DNA from: Cavia porcellus
Lineage: Eukaryota; Chordata; Mammalia; Rodentia; Caviidae
Assembly: GCF_034190915.1 (NCBI RefSeq)
Contig: NW_026947491.1
Span: forward strand, 21,950,101 to 22,014,100
Direction of reading: 5' to 3'
Length of the DNA stretch: 64,000 nucleotides
Shown in pieces: positions 22,119 to 33,122 of this stretch. Made by a program: the position numbers and the translations under genes. Within the stretch, counting starts at the first letter, position 1. Every line of letters begins with the position of its first letter. A model generated the notes under the pieces. The model did no database searches, was not told the DNA's origin, and saw nothing but the letters and a program-made list of their open reading frames with translations.

Positions 22119-22399
22119 AAGTCTTGCCAATGAAATTGACTGCCTCATTAATAACAGCAGGGCCTCCCTCTGTTCCATTTTATCGGGGCCCGCCTTCATA
22201 TTATTGGTCATCAGGGGTGGGATTCTTCCACAGGACATTGACCTTAGAACCTTCTGAGAACATTTATGACCCATTTTCCAAGAGTCCACTGAATCCATTA
22301 CGCAAACCAGGGCGCTCTGAAAAGCCAGGAGCAAAGCCCTTAAAGGCAAGCATTCCTCACACAAGGTGACAGAGAAATCTAAGGAAAACGACTGGTCCT
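22119..22399. other. Unassigned sequence before the GC-rich patch
   Basis: No repeat recognised. Open stretches on both strands overlap (22061-22369 and 21996-22364) and start in the ID element, so they are not gene evidence. Confidence 0.35.
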
Positions 22400-22520
22400 G
22401 AGTTTCCTAGGCTACGAGCTATGAGGCGGGCTGTGCGAAGTACCCAATCAGGTGAGCCTAGGGGGCGGGCACTTCCTGTGTCATGGCGCTGCAGTGAGTT
22501 CTGTGAGTTCATTGCTGAGA
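22400..22520 (+). promoter_or_regulatory. Candidate CpG-containing promoter and first exon
   Basis: A locally GC-rich patch in AT-rich surroundings: CCAAT box at 22444-22448, GC box GGGGGCGGGC at 22461-22470, ETS-like ACTTCCTGTG at 22471-22480, then ATG at 22483 followed by a donor-like GTGAGT at 22494. This resembles the housekeeping-type first exons of KRAB zinc-finger genes, and a decayed KRAB gene lies downstream on the same strand (48.5-54.6 kb). The link over 26 kb is speculation. Confidence 0.3.
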
Positions 22521-22861
22521 GACCCCAGTTGTCTAGACCGCCTTTTCTATTTTAGTTTATTTTTGTCTTTCTGAACTGCCTTCTCTAATTTGTCCTGGCG
22601 GTAGCGTGCACACGAAGGATCCTGGGAGACCCTCAAGCCACGCAATGGTGACTGTGGGACGGGAGTTCGGGCTGGGATGGGATGTGTGTTCCGGATGGAA
22701 GTGTCAGAAAGAGCTGTAACAACCTGCAGCCTCCCTGTGAACTCCGACACGAGGTCTTCCTCGTCTTTGGGGCTGCGTGGTCTTGTGTAACGTGTGCTCA
22801 GGCAGGGAGAGTTCTGAGTCTCCAGCATAAGGCAGTGTACTGTGACAGTGCAGTTTGTTTA
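22521..22861. other. Unassigned sequence downstream of the GC-rich patch
   Basis: Moderately GC-rich with scattered CpGs. Overlapping open stretches on opposite strands without recognised domains. Could be intron 1 or a transcript tied to the candidate promoter. Confidence 0.3.
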
Positions 22862-23012
22862 TTTATCAGTTTTTTTTTAAACAGTGGCTCGCTATGTAGT
22901 TGAGGCTGGTTCTGAACTCGCTATGTTACCCAAACTAGCCTTGAACTCGCATCAGTCTTTCTGCCTCAGCCTTTCAACTGCTGTGATGACAGGCGTGCAC
23001 CGCCACACGCGG
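22862..23012 (-). repeat. B1/Alu-like SINE (antisense)
   Basis: Reverse complement of a 7SL SINE: poly-T, CTATGTAGTTGAGGCTGG, AGCCTTGAACTCGCATCAG, TGCCTCAGCCTTTCAACTGC, and GACAGGCGTGCACCGCCACA at the head end. Like the copy at 988, it contains an extra B-box-like block. Confidence 0.82.
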
Positions 23013-24003
23013 CCAATACCTTATTGGTCTGTCCTGGACACCGCTGTGTCTCCACCACTCTGCAAAAAGCCGCCGCTTTGGGAAGACAAGGAGTTTCATA
23101 CTCAGCAATGAAAAAATCATCACTGTAAAGTTTTACATGGGACCTCTGTATGCAATTGTGATTATTGCGTGAACAGAGCTTTTAGTCTAACAACGTTCTA
23201 GAACGATGTCTTGAACAAAAAGAAAAAGATGTTAGGAGAGATTTTATTGGAAATAAGTAGGAAGCTCCTTGATTTTCGAAATTTTCTTGAGTGAATGACC
23301 CTTTAGCCATGCTATCTAGAGGTACCTATCGATAAGTATAGCATTATAAATACATTTTCAGTTGTTTAGTGGGGGGGGGAACCTGTCACACATGTCTCTC
23401 TGGATTTAAAACAACAGCTGTAAACTCGGGCAATATGACACATTTCCTCAGCATGCACTGTGAAAAGAAACAGGTTTTAGGGAAACACTAGTTAATTTGC
23501 ATTTTTAGTTCCTGGAAACTCAGGAGCTTAGTAAGGCATGGTTGCAACTCCTTTAAGTAGAGAGGATCTGCATTCCTTGTTAGGCAGCAAGTTCATTGTT
23601 GGTTCAACTTTCTATTCTCATTTTAACTCTTTGCCAAATGGCTAATTTCCCAGTTGTATTCTCAGGTCCTTCTCTTGCTGGATGCCTTATGTATATGTTA
23701 ATAAAACAAGTTTTTTACACGTATACTATTTAAATGAGACTTTCTATAGAGTTTAGCATGAAGAGAAAGATGTTAATCTCCTTCCAAGGGAATGGCAAGT
23801 GTTTCTGCTAAGAACTTTCAGAAGGGGCTGCCTCTTAAATCCACCACGAGAAATGCTTTGAACTGAGGCGGAATGAGCAAATGTGACTTTGGTATGATAG
23901 GAAAGGGAAAGAGGAATCATCTCTGACACAGTTGCTTCATAGACTGAGGGCTGTTTCTAGACACGTTTAAAAATTGAAACACCGAGTGAGATTTTTATAT
24001 AAA
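23013..24003. other. Unassigned sequence, no gene seen
   Basis: No recognisable repeat or gene. A G run near 23371-23379. Confidence 0.4.
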
Positions 24004-24172
24004 AGAAGTAACTTGGTCGAGTGTAGCCCATGCCTGTAATTCCATCACTTTGGAGGCTGAGATATGAGGATCTTTGAGTTCCAGGCTAGCCTGGGCTACA
24101 GAATGGCTTCAAGGCCAGCCTGAGCTGAGTAGTGAAACCTTGTCTCAAAAACACACACACCACACACACACA
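24004..24172 (+). repeat. B1-like SINE with CA microsatellite tail
   Basis: GTAGCCCATGCCTGTAATTCC, GGAGGCTGAGATATGAGGAT, CTAGCCTGGGCTACAG, then the duplicated AAGGCCAGCCTGAGCTGAG and CTTGTCTCAAAAACACAC ending in (CA)n at about 24151-24172. Confidence 0.82.
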
Positions 24173-24957
24173 ATTACTAAAGTAGGGGTAAATTGGCATA
24201 GTTGTCTGTTGGCACTTGAATTAATGGGATGAAAGAGTTTTTGGAACAGGCAAGAGCAAATTTGTATGAAACCGAAATGGGAGAGTGGAGATTTGGATAG
24301 GCAGCAAAAATGAGCATGTTTACCACAGTAAATTTCTCCCAAAGTCAGATTGTTCTCAGTCTGATAATAAATGAAACATTTTCTGCTGGCTTGTTCTATA
24401 ATTAGGTCAAAGGTTGGAGGCCTTAAAAAAGGAGGAGATTTTAGAAACAGGTAAATGTTTCTTCTGTGGTTACTGGTCAACTCACCTAATCATTTTTGAG
24501 GCAAAGTTAGGAGTTAGCAAACTAGTCTTGTCATAGGTTTAAAAATAGGGTAGACATCATCACTGATGCTGAATGGGAAGGGATTTCTCATGGACACAAA
24601 AGCTTTCAGTGTGTGTTTGAGCTTTTTCATTGTACAGAGAATGAACTCAGGAATTTTACCCTGAGCTACATTCCCCAAGTTGTTGTTATTGTTTCTTCTT
24701 CTCCTTCTCCTCTTCCTCCTCTTCCTTCTTCTTCTTCTCTTTGTGTGTGTGTGTGTGTGTTGGTGTTTTGTTTTGTTTTATTTAACTTTTTGAGTCTAGA
24801 TCTTATTAAGTTGCCAAGTTTTGCGAGACATTTTAATAATTTACCCCTCCTTTTCTGATGACAGCACAGACATGTATCACCTTGCTAGTTTAAGACTGGT
24901 GTTCTGAAATCACCATGATTTAGCTAGATTTCAGTGCTTGGGTAAAGTAAATATCAG
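24173..24957. other. Unassigned sequence with microsatellite
   Basis: Contains a pyrimidine-rich TTC/CTT tract at about 24690-24740 followed by (GT)n at about 24742-24760. No gene recognised. Confidence 0.5.
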
Positions 24958-25070
24958 GAGACCGGGTAGTGCACACCTTTAATCCCAGCTGCTTGGGAAA
25001 CTTAGACAAGAGTGTGAACTCACCGAGCTGGATAACTGAGCAAGACCATTTTTCAATATGAAATGTTTTG
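24958..25070 (+). repeat. Degenerate B1-like SINE
   Basis: Decayed B1 head and middle: ACCGGGTAGTGCACACCTTT, AATCCCAGCTGCTTGGGAAA, then a weak GAACTCACCGAGCTGG and GAGCAAGACCATTT. Confidence 0.65.
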
Positions 25071-26528
25071 GGGTGTGCCTCAACTCTAAAGTACCTTGTT
25101 CAAAGTGTGGGAAACCCTGAGTGAAGTCTCGAGTAGTGAAGGGCAAATGAAAAATAACAAGTGCCAATCTTTTAATTTTGCTGTGTACTCATTGTTCACA
25201 CTAGTGGTATAGGGTATAATGCTTCCTCATGGTGGTAGGTAGCAGAAATGAGTCCCTGCTCTATCAGAAATAGAACACTGAGTGTGAACAACCAGTTATT
25301 TGTAGTGTACTCTTATTAAATAATACACTTGAGATATTTAGTGTTTTAGTATCAATTTTACTTTCTGTTACATAAAATTCTCCAAATGAACTTCAAGACA
25401 TAGGGATTGACCAGGTTTAAAAGATCCAAGTCTTAGCCATTGTGTTTGCTTATATTCTATACCTTTTTAGTACATTTTATTTCCAGTTACCTTTGGGTTG
25501 ATGAGTACCTTTTCCCTTTTTTTTTTTTTTTTTTTTTTTTTTGTCAAAGCAAGTTGCATCTGTACTTTGATTCCTTGAACTCTTCATATCGTCCTCTGTT
25601 GAACATGACACTTGTCAGGATGTTTCTTGTTTTGAATGTTTATTAATCGTTTATACTGAGCAACCAAATTAGAACACTAATTGGAAAGGGGGAAGCTTCT
25701 CTGTGGTTTTTTTTTTTTCTTTGTTTTGTTCTCTTTTCTTAATAATGCACTGTTCCACTTTGGTCAAAAACACAAGACACCAAGCACATACAAATTTTAA
25801 AGGAAAAGATTTCCATTTCCACCGTTAATTTATGCTGATTATGATAGTTCTTCTTACTGTTTTAAACCTTATTATCATCTGCCTTTCAACAGTGGAATTA
25901 TACCTCTTGCAAGCAGTTTAAGTTCCAAGCCTGTATCTATAGTCTATTGTCCTATACTTAGAAAGAATGCAGTTCTTATATGCAGGACATATTGTGCACT
26001 AGATTCATAATGCTTCGTAATGACCTCATGAGCTCCACTTGTGTTTCAATTGTTACTCTTGGTGAATCATCCGATAGAGAAATACAATAAACATTCTCAT
26101 TTCACACAGCTAAAATGGGACAAAAGACACACATGTGTCCTCAGATACAGAACTGGGTTCCTGTAATGTGCTGTCCACTCTACAGGGATACTGTAGCTCC
26201 TTTATTTATCATATGTGCTCATTGGCAGTCTGTGCCCATTGCTTATTGCTGGTCAAGAAGAATGAATTCTGGTGCACTCACCAACAGCAGTATGTGCAAA
26301 GAGCCATGTCTTCATGGGCTGGCTTACGAAGTTTGAAGAAATAAAGACTGCAATGAGAAGCCTCCAGAGCTTAGAAGACAACAAATTGCAATATGAAGAC
26401 CAAATGTTTTAAATATATTCAGATGGAATTGGTGTAATATTACAGTGTCAACTCTTTCAGAGGTAATTTATTCTTTTGGATAATGTGCTCTTCTGAACAT
26501 GTAGATAATCTTGCAGGTAATCCTTAGA
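25071..26528. other. Unassigned region, no gene assigned
   Basis: Poly-T run at about 25519-25542. The stretch 26110-26450 is denser in codon-like sequence (two overlapping open frames, 26115-26336 and 26135-26344), but I recognise no family. It could be a decayed exon or processed pseudogene. Confidence 0.4.
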
Positions 26529-26540
26529 ACTCATTTGGTT

Positions 26541-26636
26541 TTTTTGTTTGTTTGTTTTGGTGGTATTGGGGATCAAACTCACGACTGCGTGCTTGCAAGA
26601 CAGGCACTTATGCCGCTGAGCTAAATCCCCAGCCCT
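26541..26636 (-). repeat. ID SINE (antisense)
   Basis: Reverse-complement ID (TGGTATTGGGGATCAAACTC, TATGCCGCTGAGCTAAATCC). A 12-bp target-site duplication ACTCATTTGGTT lies at 26529-26540 and 26637-26648. Confidence 0.92.
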
Positions 26637-26758
26637 ACTCATTTGGTTCTGTACCTACAAGTGTCATTGGTACTTGATAAAGTTCCTGTCAGTTGACATA
26701 CACATTGTGAAAAATTTAGCAGATGTGTACAGCAGTGTGGTTAAGAACAACTTCATGG

Positions 26759-28010
26759 ACCAGCCTAGCCCAGCCTGTTTAGCTGCCACACCTGGCCATA
26801 GGTCTGCAGAGGAGGAGCTGGGCAGATCTGGGGTGCCCTCACTGGCCTCTCTGCGTGTCTGGAGGACTCTGGATATCTGCGCCCAGACTGCTGGAGTTCC
26901 CTCAGGCTTCCAGGTGCAGTGAAGGAGAGAGGTGGGTTTGAGGCTTCCACATCAGCCTCCCCATTCCCGGCTTCATTTGGGGACCTGCTGAGCTCCCCAT
27001 AGGTGGGCTGGCCCACACTACCAGCCTAGCCCAGCCTGTTTAGCTGCCGCGCCTGGCCATAGGTCTGCAGAGGAGGAGCTGGGCAGATCTGGGGTGCCCT
27101 CACTGGCCTCTCTGTGTGTCTGGAGGACTCTGGATATCTGCGCCTAGACTGCTGGAGTTCCCTCAGGCTTCCAGGTGCAGTGAAGGGGAGAGGTGGGTTT
27201 GAGGCTTCCACATCAGCCTCCCCATTCCCGGCTTCATTTGGAGACCTGCTGAGCTCCCCATAGGTGGACTGGCCCACACTACCAGCCTAGCCCAGCCTGT
27301 TTAGCTGCCGCGCCTGGCCATAGGTCTGCAGAGGAGGAGCTGGGCAGATCTGGGGTGCCCTCACCGGCCTCTCTGCGTGTCTGGAGGACTCTGGATATCT
27401 GCACCCAGACTGCTGGAGTTCCCTCAGGCTTCCAGGTGCAGTGAAGGGGAGAGGTGGGTTTGAGGCTTCCACATCAGCCTCCCCATTCCCGGCTTCACTT
27501 GGAGACCTGCTGAGCTCCCCATAGGTGGGCTGGCCCACACTACCAGCCTAGCCCAGCCTGTTTAGCTGCTGCGCCTGGCCATAGGCCTGCAGAGGAGGAG
27601 CTGGGCAGATCTGGGGTGCCCTCACCAGCCTCTCTGCGTGTCTGGAGGACTCTGGATATCTGCATCCAGACTGCTGGAGTTCCCTCAGGCTTCCAGGTGC
27701 AGTGAAGGGGAGAGGTGGGTTTGAGGCTTCCACATCAGCCTCCCCATTCCGGCTTCATTTGGAGACCTGCTGAGCTCCCGATAGGTGGGCTGGCCCACAC
27801 TACCAGCCTAGCCCAGCCTGTTTAGCTGCCGCGCCTGGCCATTGGTCTGCAGAGGAGGAGCTGGGCAGATTTGGGGTGCCTGCATCGGCCTCTCCATGTG
27901 TCTGGAGGACTGTGGATATCTCTGCAACCGGGGAGGGTCCACAGGTTCCTGAAGCACTGCGGCCTGTGGTGAGTACCCTAACCCGGCTGCGATTGAAGAA
28001 CTGTGGAGCT
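26759..28010 (+). repeat. Tandem 261-bp L1 5' UTR monomers
   Basis: Units begin at ACCAGCCTAGCCCAGCC: 26759, 27020, 27281, 27542 (this one 260 bp) and a partial fifth from 27802. Copies are almost identical. Shared parts are CATAGGTCTGCAGAGGAGG, GTGTCTGGAGGACTCTGG and the GGCTTCCAGGTGCAGTGAAG block. The first monomer starts exactly at the target-site duplication, so transcription began in or at a monomer. The fifth switches near 27900 to a sequence like the copy 1 unit (GACTGTGGATATCTCTGCAA). In mouse, L1 monomers carry promoter activity; the same role here is inferred. Open frames of 83 codons on the opposite strand recur only because 261 is divisible by 3. Confidence 0.93.
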
Positions 28011-28224
28011 TCCAAGGGGTAGGTGGGCGCACAGTGTCCCTGAGGCCCAGCTTGTCTGGAACTGCGGAGTTCTGAGCAGGCAGAGGAGGGCCACTGGTTC
28101 TGTAGGCCTAATGGCTTGGGGTAGCACAGCGCCAGAGTCTCAGTAGCTCCAAACATAGAAGGGGATTTTCAACAGATCCTGAGGAAGCTTTCAAATAACA
28201 CTTGAAACACAGAAATATAGGAAA
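28011..28224 (+). promoter_or_regulatory. L1 copy 2 5' UTR leader (non-monomer)
   Basis: Unique stretch between the monomer array and the ORF1 ATG, nearly identical to copy 1 at 7811-8024 (for example GAGGAAGCTTTCAAATAACA). No gene. Confidence 0.75.
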
Positions 28225-29277
28225 ATGACAAAACAAAAGATCAAATTACAACCTCAAACCTCCAGCCCATCTCAAGAAACCCTAGGAGCGATGTATATAG
28301 AAGAAAATATATCCCATCCACCTCATATATCGGACACAATAGCCACTGAAATTGACAAGCAACTCCAGCAAGCTTTAAAGAAATTCAAACTCGAAATAAT
28401 CTCCCAGATAAAAGAAGAAATGATAAAAGAAAAGAAAGAGATTCTAAATATATCTAAAGAAAACACAGATAAAAAATTGGAGGAACTAAACAAAAAGATA
28501 GAATCCCTAGACGAGCAATATAAGAAACAAACAGAATACATAATGCAGATGCACAGAGATATACAGGAAATAAAAAACTCAACTGAAAGTTGTAAAAACC
28601 GCCTTAATGAAAGTGAAGATAGAATTTCAGACCTTGAAGACAGGATTGCAGCTAGTGAACAGGAAAGGAAAGATCTTTTGAAAATAACAAGGAACCAGGA
28701 AACAACAATTCAATAACTGCAAGACGATGCAAAGAAGAATAACATAAGAATGATAGGGATTAATGAAAGAGAGGGAGACAACATGAAGGATGTCAGGAGG
28801 ATATTTAGAGAAGTAATAGCTGAAAATTTCCCAAGCATGAGATCAGAAACTGACATCAGGATCAGTGAAGCATATAGAACTCCAAACAGTCATAACCAAA
28901 ATAAAACTACACCCAGACATATAATAATCACCATCCCAGAAATCCAACACAAGAATAGATTATTAAAAGCTGTCAGAGAGAAAAGACAAATCACTTATAA
29001 AGGAAAACCTATCAGAATCACAGCAGACTTCTCATCACAAACGATAAAGTCAAGAAGAGCATGGACTGAAGTATTCCAGATCCTAAAGCAAAATGATTTC
29101 CAACCAAGACTGATATATCCTGCAAAACTATCATTCAAAATAGATGGTGCAATACGATACTTCCATGACAAAGAAAAGCAGAAGAACTTCATGAACACCA
29201 AACCAACCCTGCAAAAAATATTGAAAGACAGTTTAGATACACAAAGGAAAAAACCACTAAGCAAAGCAAACAATTAA
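28225..29277 (+). pseudogene. L1 ORF1 with a single internal stop
   Basis: About 350 residues from ATG 28225 to TAA 29275-29277, interrupted by one nonsense change (AAA to TAA at 28714-28716) near the end of the coiled coil; both sides are in the same frame. The coiled coil runs through about residue 160 (LEELNKKIESLDEQYKKQ, SEDRISDLEDRIAASEQE). Then the RRM-like domain (MIGINEREGDNMKDVRRIF) and C-terminal domain (KTTPRHIIITIPEIQHK, SSQTIKSRRAW). ORF1 protein coats L1 RNA and chaperones it in the particle. ORF2 begins 19 nt later. Confidence 0.94.
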
Positions 29278-29296
29278 ACAGAACAGAAAGATAAAG

Positions 29297-32200
29297 ATGC
29301 AACAGCAGAGAGATAACATTCCTACAATTAACCAGCATTTAACAGTAATAACCATTAATGTAAATGGTCTCAATGCACCAATCAAAAGAAACAGACTAGC
29401 AGAATGGATCAAGAAACAAAATCCAACCATATGCTGTTTACAGGAAACCCATCTAACCCAGAAAGATACTCACAGACTGAAAGTCAAAGGATGGAAAACA
29501 ATTCTTCATGCAGCAGGAATCCAAAAAAAGGCAGGAGTAGCCATTTTGTTTGCAGACAACGTGAACTTTAAACCAACAATGACCATAAAGGACAAAGAAG
29601 GTCACTACATACTCGTAAGGGGAAAACTCCAAGAGGAAGAGATAACTATCTTAAATATATACGCACCAAACTCCAGAGCACCCAGTTATATAAAACAATT
29701 ATTAACAGAAATGAAAAGTCAAATTATCAGTAACACCATTGTAACAGGAGACCTTAATACACCACTGACACCAAGGGACAGATCAACCAGACAGAAAATG
29801 AGCAAAGAAATAACAGAACTGAATCACACCTGTGAACAAATGGGTTTGATAGACATACACAGAATGTTCCACCCAACAACATCAGAATACACATTCTTCT
29901 CAGCAGTACATGGATCATTCTCTAAAATAGACCATATATTAGCTCACAGAACATATTTAAGCAAATGCAAAAGAGTTGAAATCATCCCTTGCATATTATC
30001 GGATCATAGCGCTCTGAAATTAGAAATTAATGACAAAGGATACTGCAAAAATTCCGCAAACACATGGAAACTAAATAACACACTCTTGAGTAATCAGTGG
30101 GTCACAGAAGAAATTAAACAATACCTAAAAGAAAATGAAAATGCAGATACAACTTACCGGAATCTGTGGGATGCAATGAAAGCCGTTCTGAGAGGAAAAT
30201 TTATTGCACTGAGTTCCCACATCAGGAAAACAGAACGAATACAAATAAATAACTTGATGCTACACCTCAAACAGCTAGAAAAAGAAGAGCAAGTCAAGCC
30301 CAAAGCCAAAAGAAGAGAGGAAATTATAAAAATCAGAGCAGAAATCAATGCAATAGAGACTAAGAAAACAATCCAAAGAATCAACGAATCAAAGAGTTGG
30401 TTCTTTGAAAGAATAAATAAAATCGATAAGCCCCTAGCCAACCTTATTAAAAAAAGGAAAGAAAAAGCTCAAATTCATGCAATAAGAAATGAAAAAGGAG
30501 AAATCACTACAGACCCAATAGAAATACAGAGGATCATCAACACCTATTTCGAAAACCTCTACTCTCAAAAGTTTGATAACACAGAAGAAATAGACAGATT
30601 CTTAGAAGCATATGAAGTACCAAAGCTAGATCAAGAGGATATAAAACTGTTGAATAACCCAATCTCTGCTAATGAAATTGAGAATGTAATTGGGTCCTTG
30701 CCCACCAAGAAGAGCCCAGGCCCAGATGGATTCAATGCAGAATTCTACAAGAAATATAAAGAAGACCTAATGCCGACACTCCTCAAACTAGTCAATGAAA
30801 TTGAAAGGGAAGCAATCCTTCCTAAGTCATTCCTGGAAGCAAATATTACTCTAGTACCAAAACCTGAGAAAGACCCAACTATAAAAGAGAACTATAGACC
30901 GATCTCCCTAATGAACACAGATGCAAAAATCCTCAATAAAATATTGGCAAATAGGATCCAGCAAATCATCAAGAAGATTATACACCATGACCAAGTGGGA
31001 TTCATCCCAGGAATGCAAGGATGGTTCAACATACGCAAATCAATAAATGTAATCCACCATATCAATAAAGCCAAAAATAAGAATCACATGATCATCTCTA
31101 TAGATGCAGAAAAAGCCTTCGATAAGGTCCAACACTTATTCATGATAAGAACTTTACAGAAAATTGGAATAAATGGTCTTTACCTCAATATAATAAAGGC
31201 CATTTATGACAAACCAACAGCCAGCATCATACTAAATGGCCAAAAATTGAAAGCCTTTACTTTAAAATTGGGTACAAGACAAGGATGTCCTTTATCACCA
31301 CTCCTATTTAATATAGTACTGGAAGTACTAGCCAGAGCAATTAGGCAAGAAAGAGAAATAAAAGGGGTAAAGATAGGAAAAGAAGAAGTTAAATTATCAT
31401 TGTTTGCAGATGACATGATACTCTACATAGAAGACCCCCTAAACTCCATTGAAATATTCTTAGATACAATAAATAAATTCAGTAATGTGGCTGGATACAA
31501 AATCAATACTCAGAAATCAATAGCATTCCTATACACGAACAACAAAATTACAGAGAGGGAAATAAGAGAAACTGGACTATTCACATTAGCAAGCAAAAAA
31601 ATGAAATATTTAGGAATTACTCTTACGAAAGAAGTGAAAGACTTATACAGTGAAAATTATAATACACTGAAAAAGGAAATTGAAGATGATCTCAGAAAAT
31701 GGAAAGACATCCCTTGCTCATGGATAGGAAGAACAAACATTGTGAAGATGGCCATTCTCCCAAAACTCTTATACAGATTCAATGCAATCCCAATAGAAAT
31801 ACCATCAACATACCTTATAGATCTAGAGAAATCACTCCTAAATTTCATCTGGAACCAGAAGAGACCTAGAATCGCAAAGGCAATTCTAAGCAGCAAAGAC
31901 AAAGCAGGAGGCATCACAATCCCTGACTTGAAATTATACTACAAAGCAACAGTAGTAAAATCAACATGGTATTGGAATCAAAACAGAGCTGAAGATCAAT
32001 GGAATAGATTAGAAGATACAACCACAACTACAAACACACTCAACCACCTTATCTTTGATAAAGGAGCCAAGCAGGTTCACTGGAAGAACGACAGTCTCTT
32101 TAATAAATGGTGCTGGAAAAACTGGCTCTCCATTTGCCGAAAACTAAAGCTAGACCCATGTCTATCACCATGTAGTAAATTAAAATCTAAATGGGTCAAA

Positions 32201-32479
32201 GATCTGAATATTAAAACAGAAACACTAAATCTATTGGAAGACAAGTTAGGTAGAAACCTTGGAGACATAGGAGTAGGTAGAAAATTCATGAACAGGACTC
32301 AAACCGCACGGGAAATACTTCCCAGAATCAATAACTGGGACCACTTCTTATTAAAAAGTTTTTCCATGTCAAAAGAAATCTCCAGCATAGTGAAAAGAAA
32401 ACCCACAAACTGGGAAAAGATTTTAGTGAACTCTCTCTCAGACAAGGGACTCTTGTCTAAAACATATAAAGAATTTTAA
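29297..32479 (+). CDS. L1 ORF2, long uninterrupted frame (endonuclease and RT)
   Basis: Open for 1060 codons from ATG 29297 to TAA 32477-32479. Endonuclease domain at about residues 10-240: NVNGLN, E50 in CLQETH, TGDLNTP, SDHSAL near the end. Reverse transcriptase at about 500-780: [44 protein letters not shown] (this copy has LGTRQG), and the catalytic FADD at residues 703-706. No stop or shift in this stretch. The frame ends early at SKTYKEF, where L1 ORF2 normally continues for about 210 more residues. The missing part lies in the +1 frame at 32480-33122. Read across the junction the total is about 1274 residues, the usual L1 ORF2 length. It lacks a 12-nt unit (EEIK) present in copies 1 and 3 near 30115. 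Host-silenced or inactive as it stands; not a host gene. Confidence 0.92.
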   Translation: MQQQRDNIPTINQHLTVITINVNGLNAPIKRNRLAEWIKKQNPTICCLQETHLTQKDTHRLKVKGWKTILHAAGIQKKAGVAILFADNVNFKPTMTIKDKEGHYILVRGKLQEEEITILNIYAPNSRAPSYIKQLLTEMKSQIISNTIVTGDLNTPLTPRDRSTRQKMSKEITELNHTCEQMGLIDIHRMFHPTTSEYTFFSAVHGSFSKIDHILAHRTYLSKCKRVEIIPCILSDHSALKLEINDKGYCKNSANTWKLNNTLLSNQWVTEEIKQYLKENENADTTYRNLWDAMKAVLRGKFIALSSHIRKTERIQINNLMLHLKQLEKEEQVKPKAKRREEIIKIRAEINAIETKKTIQRINESKSWFFERINKIDKPLANLIKKRKEKAQIHAIRNEKGEITTDPIEIQRIINTYFENLYSQKFDNTEEIDRFLEAYEVPKLDQEDIKLLNNPISANEIENVIGSLPTKKSPGPDGFNAEFYKKYKEDLMPTLLKLVNEIEREAILPKSFLEANITLVPKPEKDPTIKENYRPISLMNTDAKILNKILANRIQQIIKKIIHHDQVGFIPGMQGWFNIRKSINVIHHINKAKNKNHMIISIDAEKAFDKVQHLFMIRTLQKIGINGLYLNIIKAIYDKPTASIILNGQKLKAFTLKLGTRQGCPLSPLLFNIVLEVLARAIRQEREIKGVKIGKEEVKLSLFADDMILYIEDPLNSIEIFLDTINKFSNVAGYKINTQKSIAFLYTNNKITEREIRETGLFTLASKKMKYLGITLTKEVKDLYSENYNTLKKEIEDDLRKWKDIPCSWIGRTNIVKMAILPKLLYRFNAIPIEIPSTYLIDLEKSLLNFIWNQKRPRIAKAILSSKDKAGGITIPDLKLYYKATVVKSTWYWNQNRAEDQWNRLEDTTTTTNTLNHLIFDKGAKQVHWKNDSLFNKWCWKNWLSICRKLKLDPCLSPCSKLKSKWVKDLNIKTETLNLLEDKLGRNLGDIGVGRKFMNRTQTAREILPRINNWDHFLLKSFSMSKEISSIVKRKPTNWEKILVNSLSDKGLLSKTYKEF

Positions 32480-32531
32480 AAAACTCAGACCTCCAAAATT
32501 CAAAGATCCAATCCAAAAATGGGCATCTGAG

Positions 32532-33122
32532 ATGAATACGCAATTCTCAGATGAAGAAATGCAAATGGCAAATAAATACATGAAAAAATGCTCATCATCA
32601 TTGGTCATTAGAGAAATGCAAATTAAAACCACACTGAGATACCATCTCACTCCTGAAAGAATGGCCAGGATCAAGAAAACCGACAACAAATGCTGGAGAG
32701 GCTGTGGGGAAAAAGGAACTCTCCTGCACTGCTGGTGGGATTGTAGACTGGTACAGCCTTTGTGGAGATCTGTCTGGAGATTTCTCAAAAAGTTGGGACT
32801 GGAAATCCCATTTATTCCAGCTATTCCACTTCTAGGCATATTCCCAGAAGAACTGAAAGCATCATACCACAGTGATATATGTGCATCTATGTTTATAGCA
32901 GCACAATTTGTAATCGCCAGATCTTGGAAACAACCCAAGTGCCCATCAACTGAGGAATGGATAAAAAAGTTGTGGTATTTCTATACAATGGAGTATTATT
33001 CAGCTATAAAGAAGGATCACATTGAGATATTTATCAATAAATGGGCGCAGCTTGAGACCATACTCATAAGTGAAATAAATCAATCTCGCATGTGTGAATA
33101 CCAAATAGTTTCCCTAATGTAA
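32532..33122 (+). CDS. L1 ORF2 C-terminal part in the +1 frame
   Basis: Open from the in-frame ATG at 32532 ([12 protein letters not shown]) for 196 residues to TAA 33120-33122. The frame is open further upstream to the slip point near 32474. It holds the conserved C-terminal Cys-rich motif [18 protein letters not shown], the [11 protein letters not shown] motif and [13 protein letters not shown] near the end, all standard at the ORF2 C terminus. It would be reached only by +1 slippage, or by independent initiation at this ATG. The motif is important for L1 activity in other species. Confidence 0.85.
   Translation: MNTQFSDEEMQMANKYMKKCSSSLVIREMQIKTTLRYHLTPERMARIKKTDNKCWRGCGEKGTLLHCWWDCRLVQPLWRSVWRFLKKLGLEIPFIPAIPLLGIFPEELKASYHSDICASMFIAAQFVIARSWKQPKCPSTEEWIKKLWYFYTMEYYSAIKKDHIEIFINKWAQLETILISEINQSRMCEYQIVSLM

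Noticed and set aside
26110..26460. Possible processed pseudogene, perhaps continuing at 26650-26757 and 34339-34450 around L1 copy 2
   Set aside because: I could not identify a parent protein, and frames are inconsistent. Listed as unassigned instead.
26765..27733. Repeated 61-83-codon open frames on the minus strand, possible small protein family
   Set aside because: They recur with the 261-bp L1 monomer because that length is divisible by 3; they are a by-product of the tandem promoter units.
26759..27801. Regular repeats considered as a CRISPR array
   Set aside because: Eukaryotic L1 monomers: 261-bp head-to-tail units without unique spacers.
32470..32490. -1 programmed frameshift at A-AAA-AAC
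   Set aside because: The 0-frame stop TAA comes before the A-AAA-AAC run and the shift needed is +1, so a -1 model does not fit.
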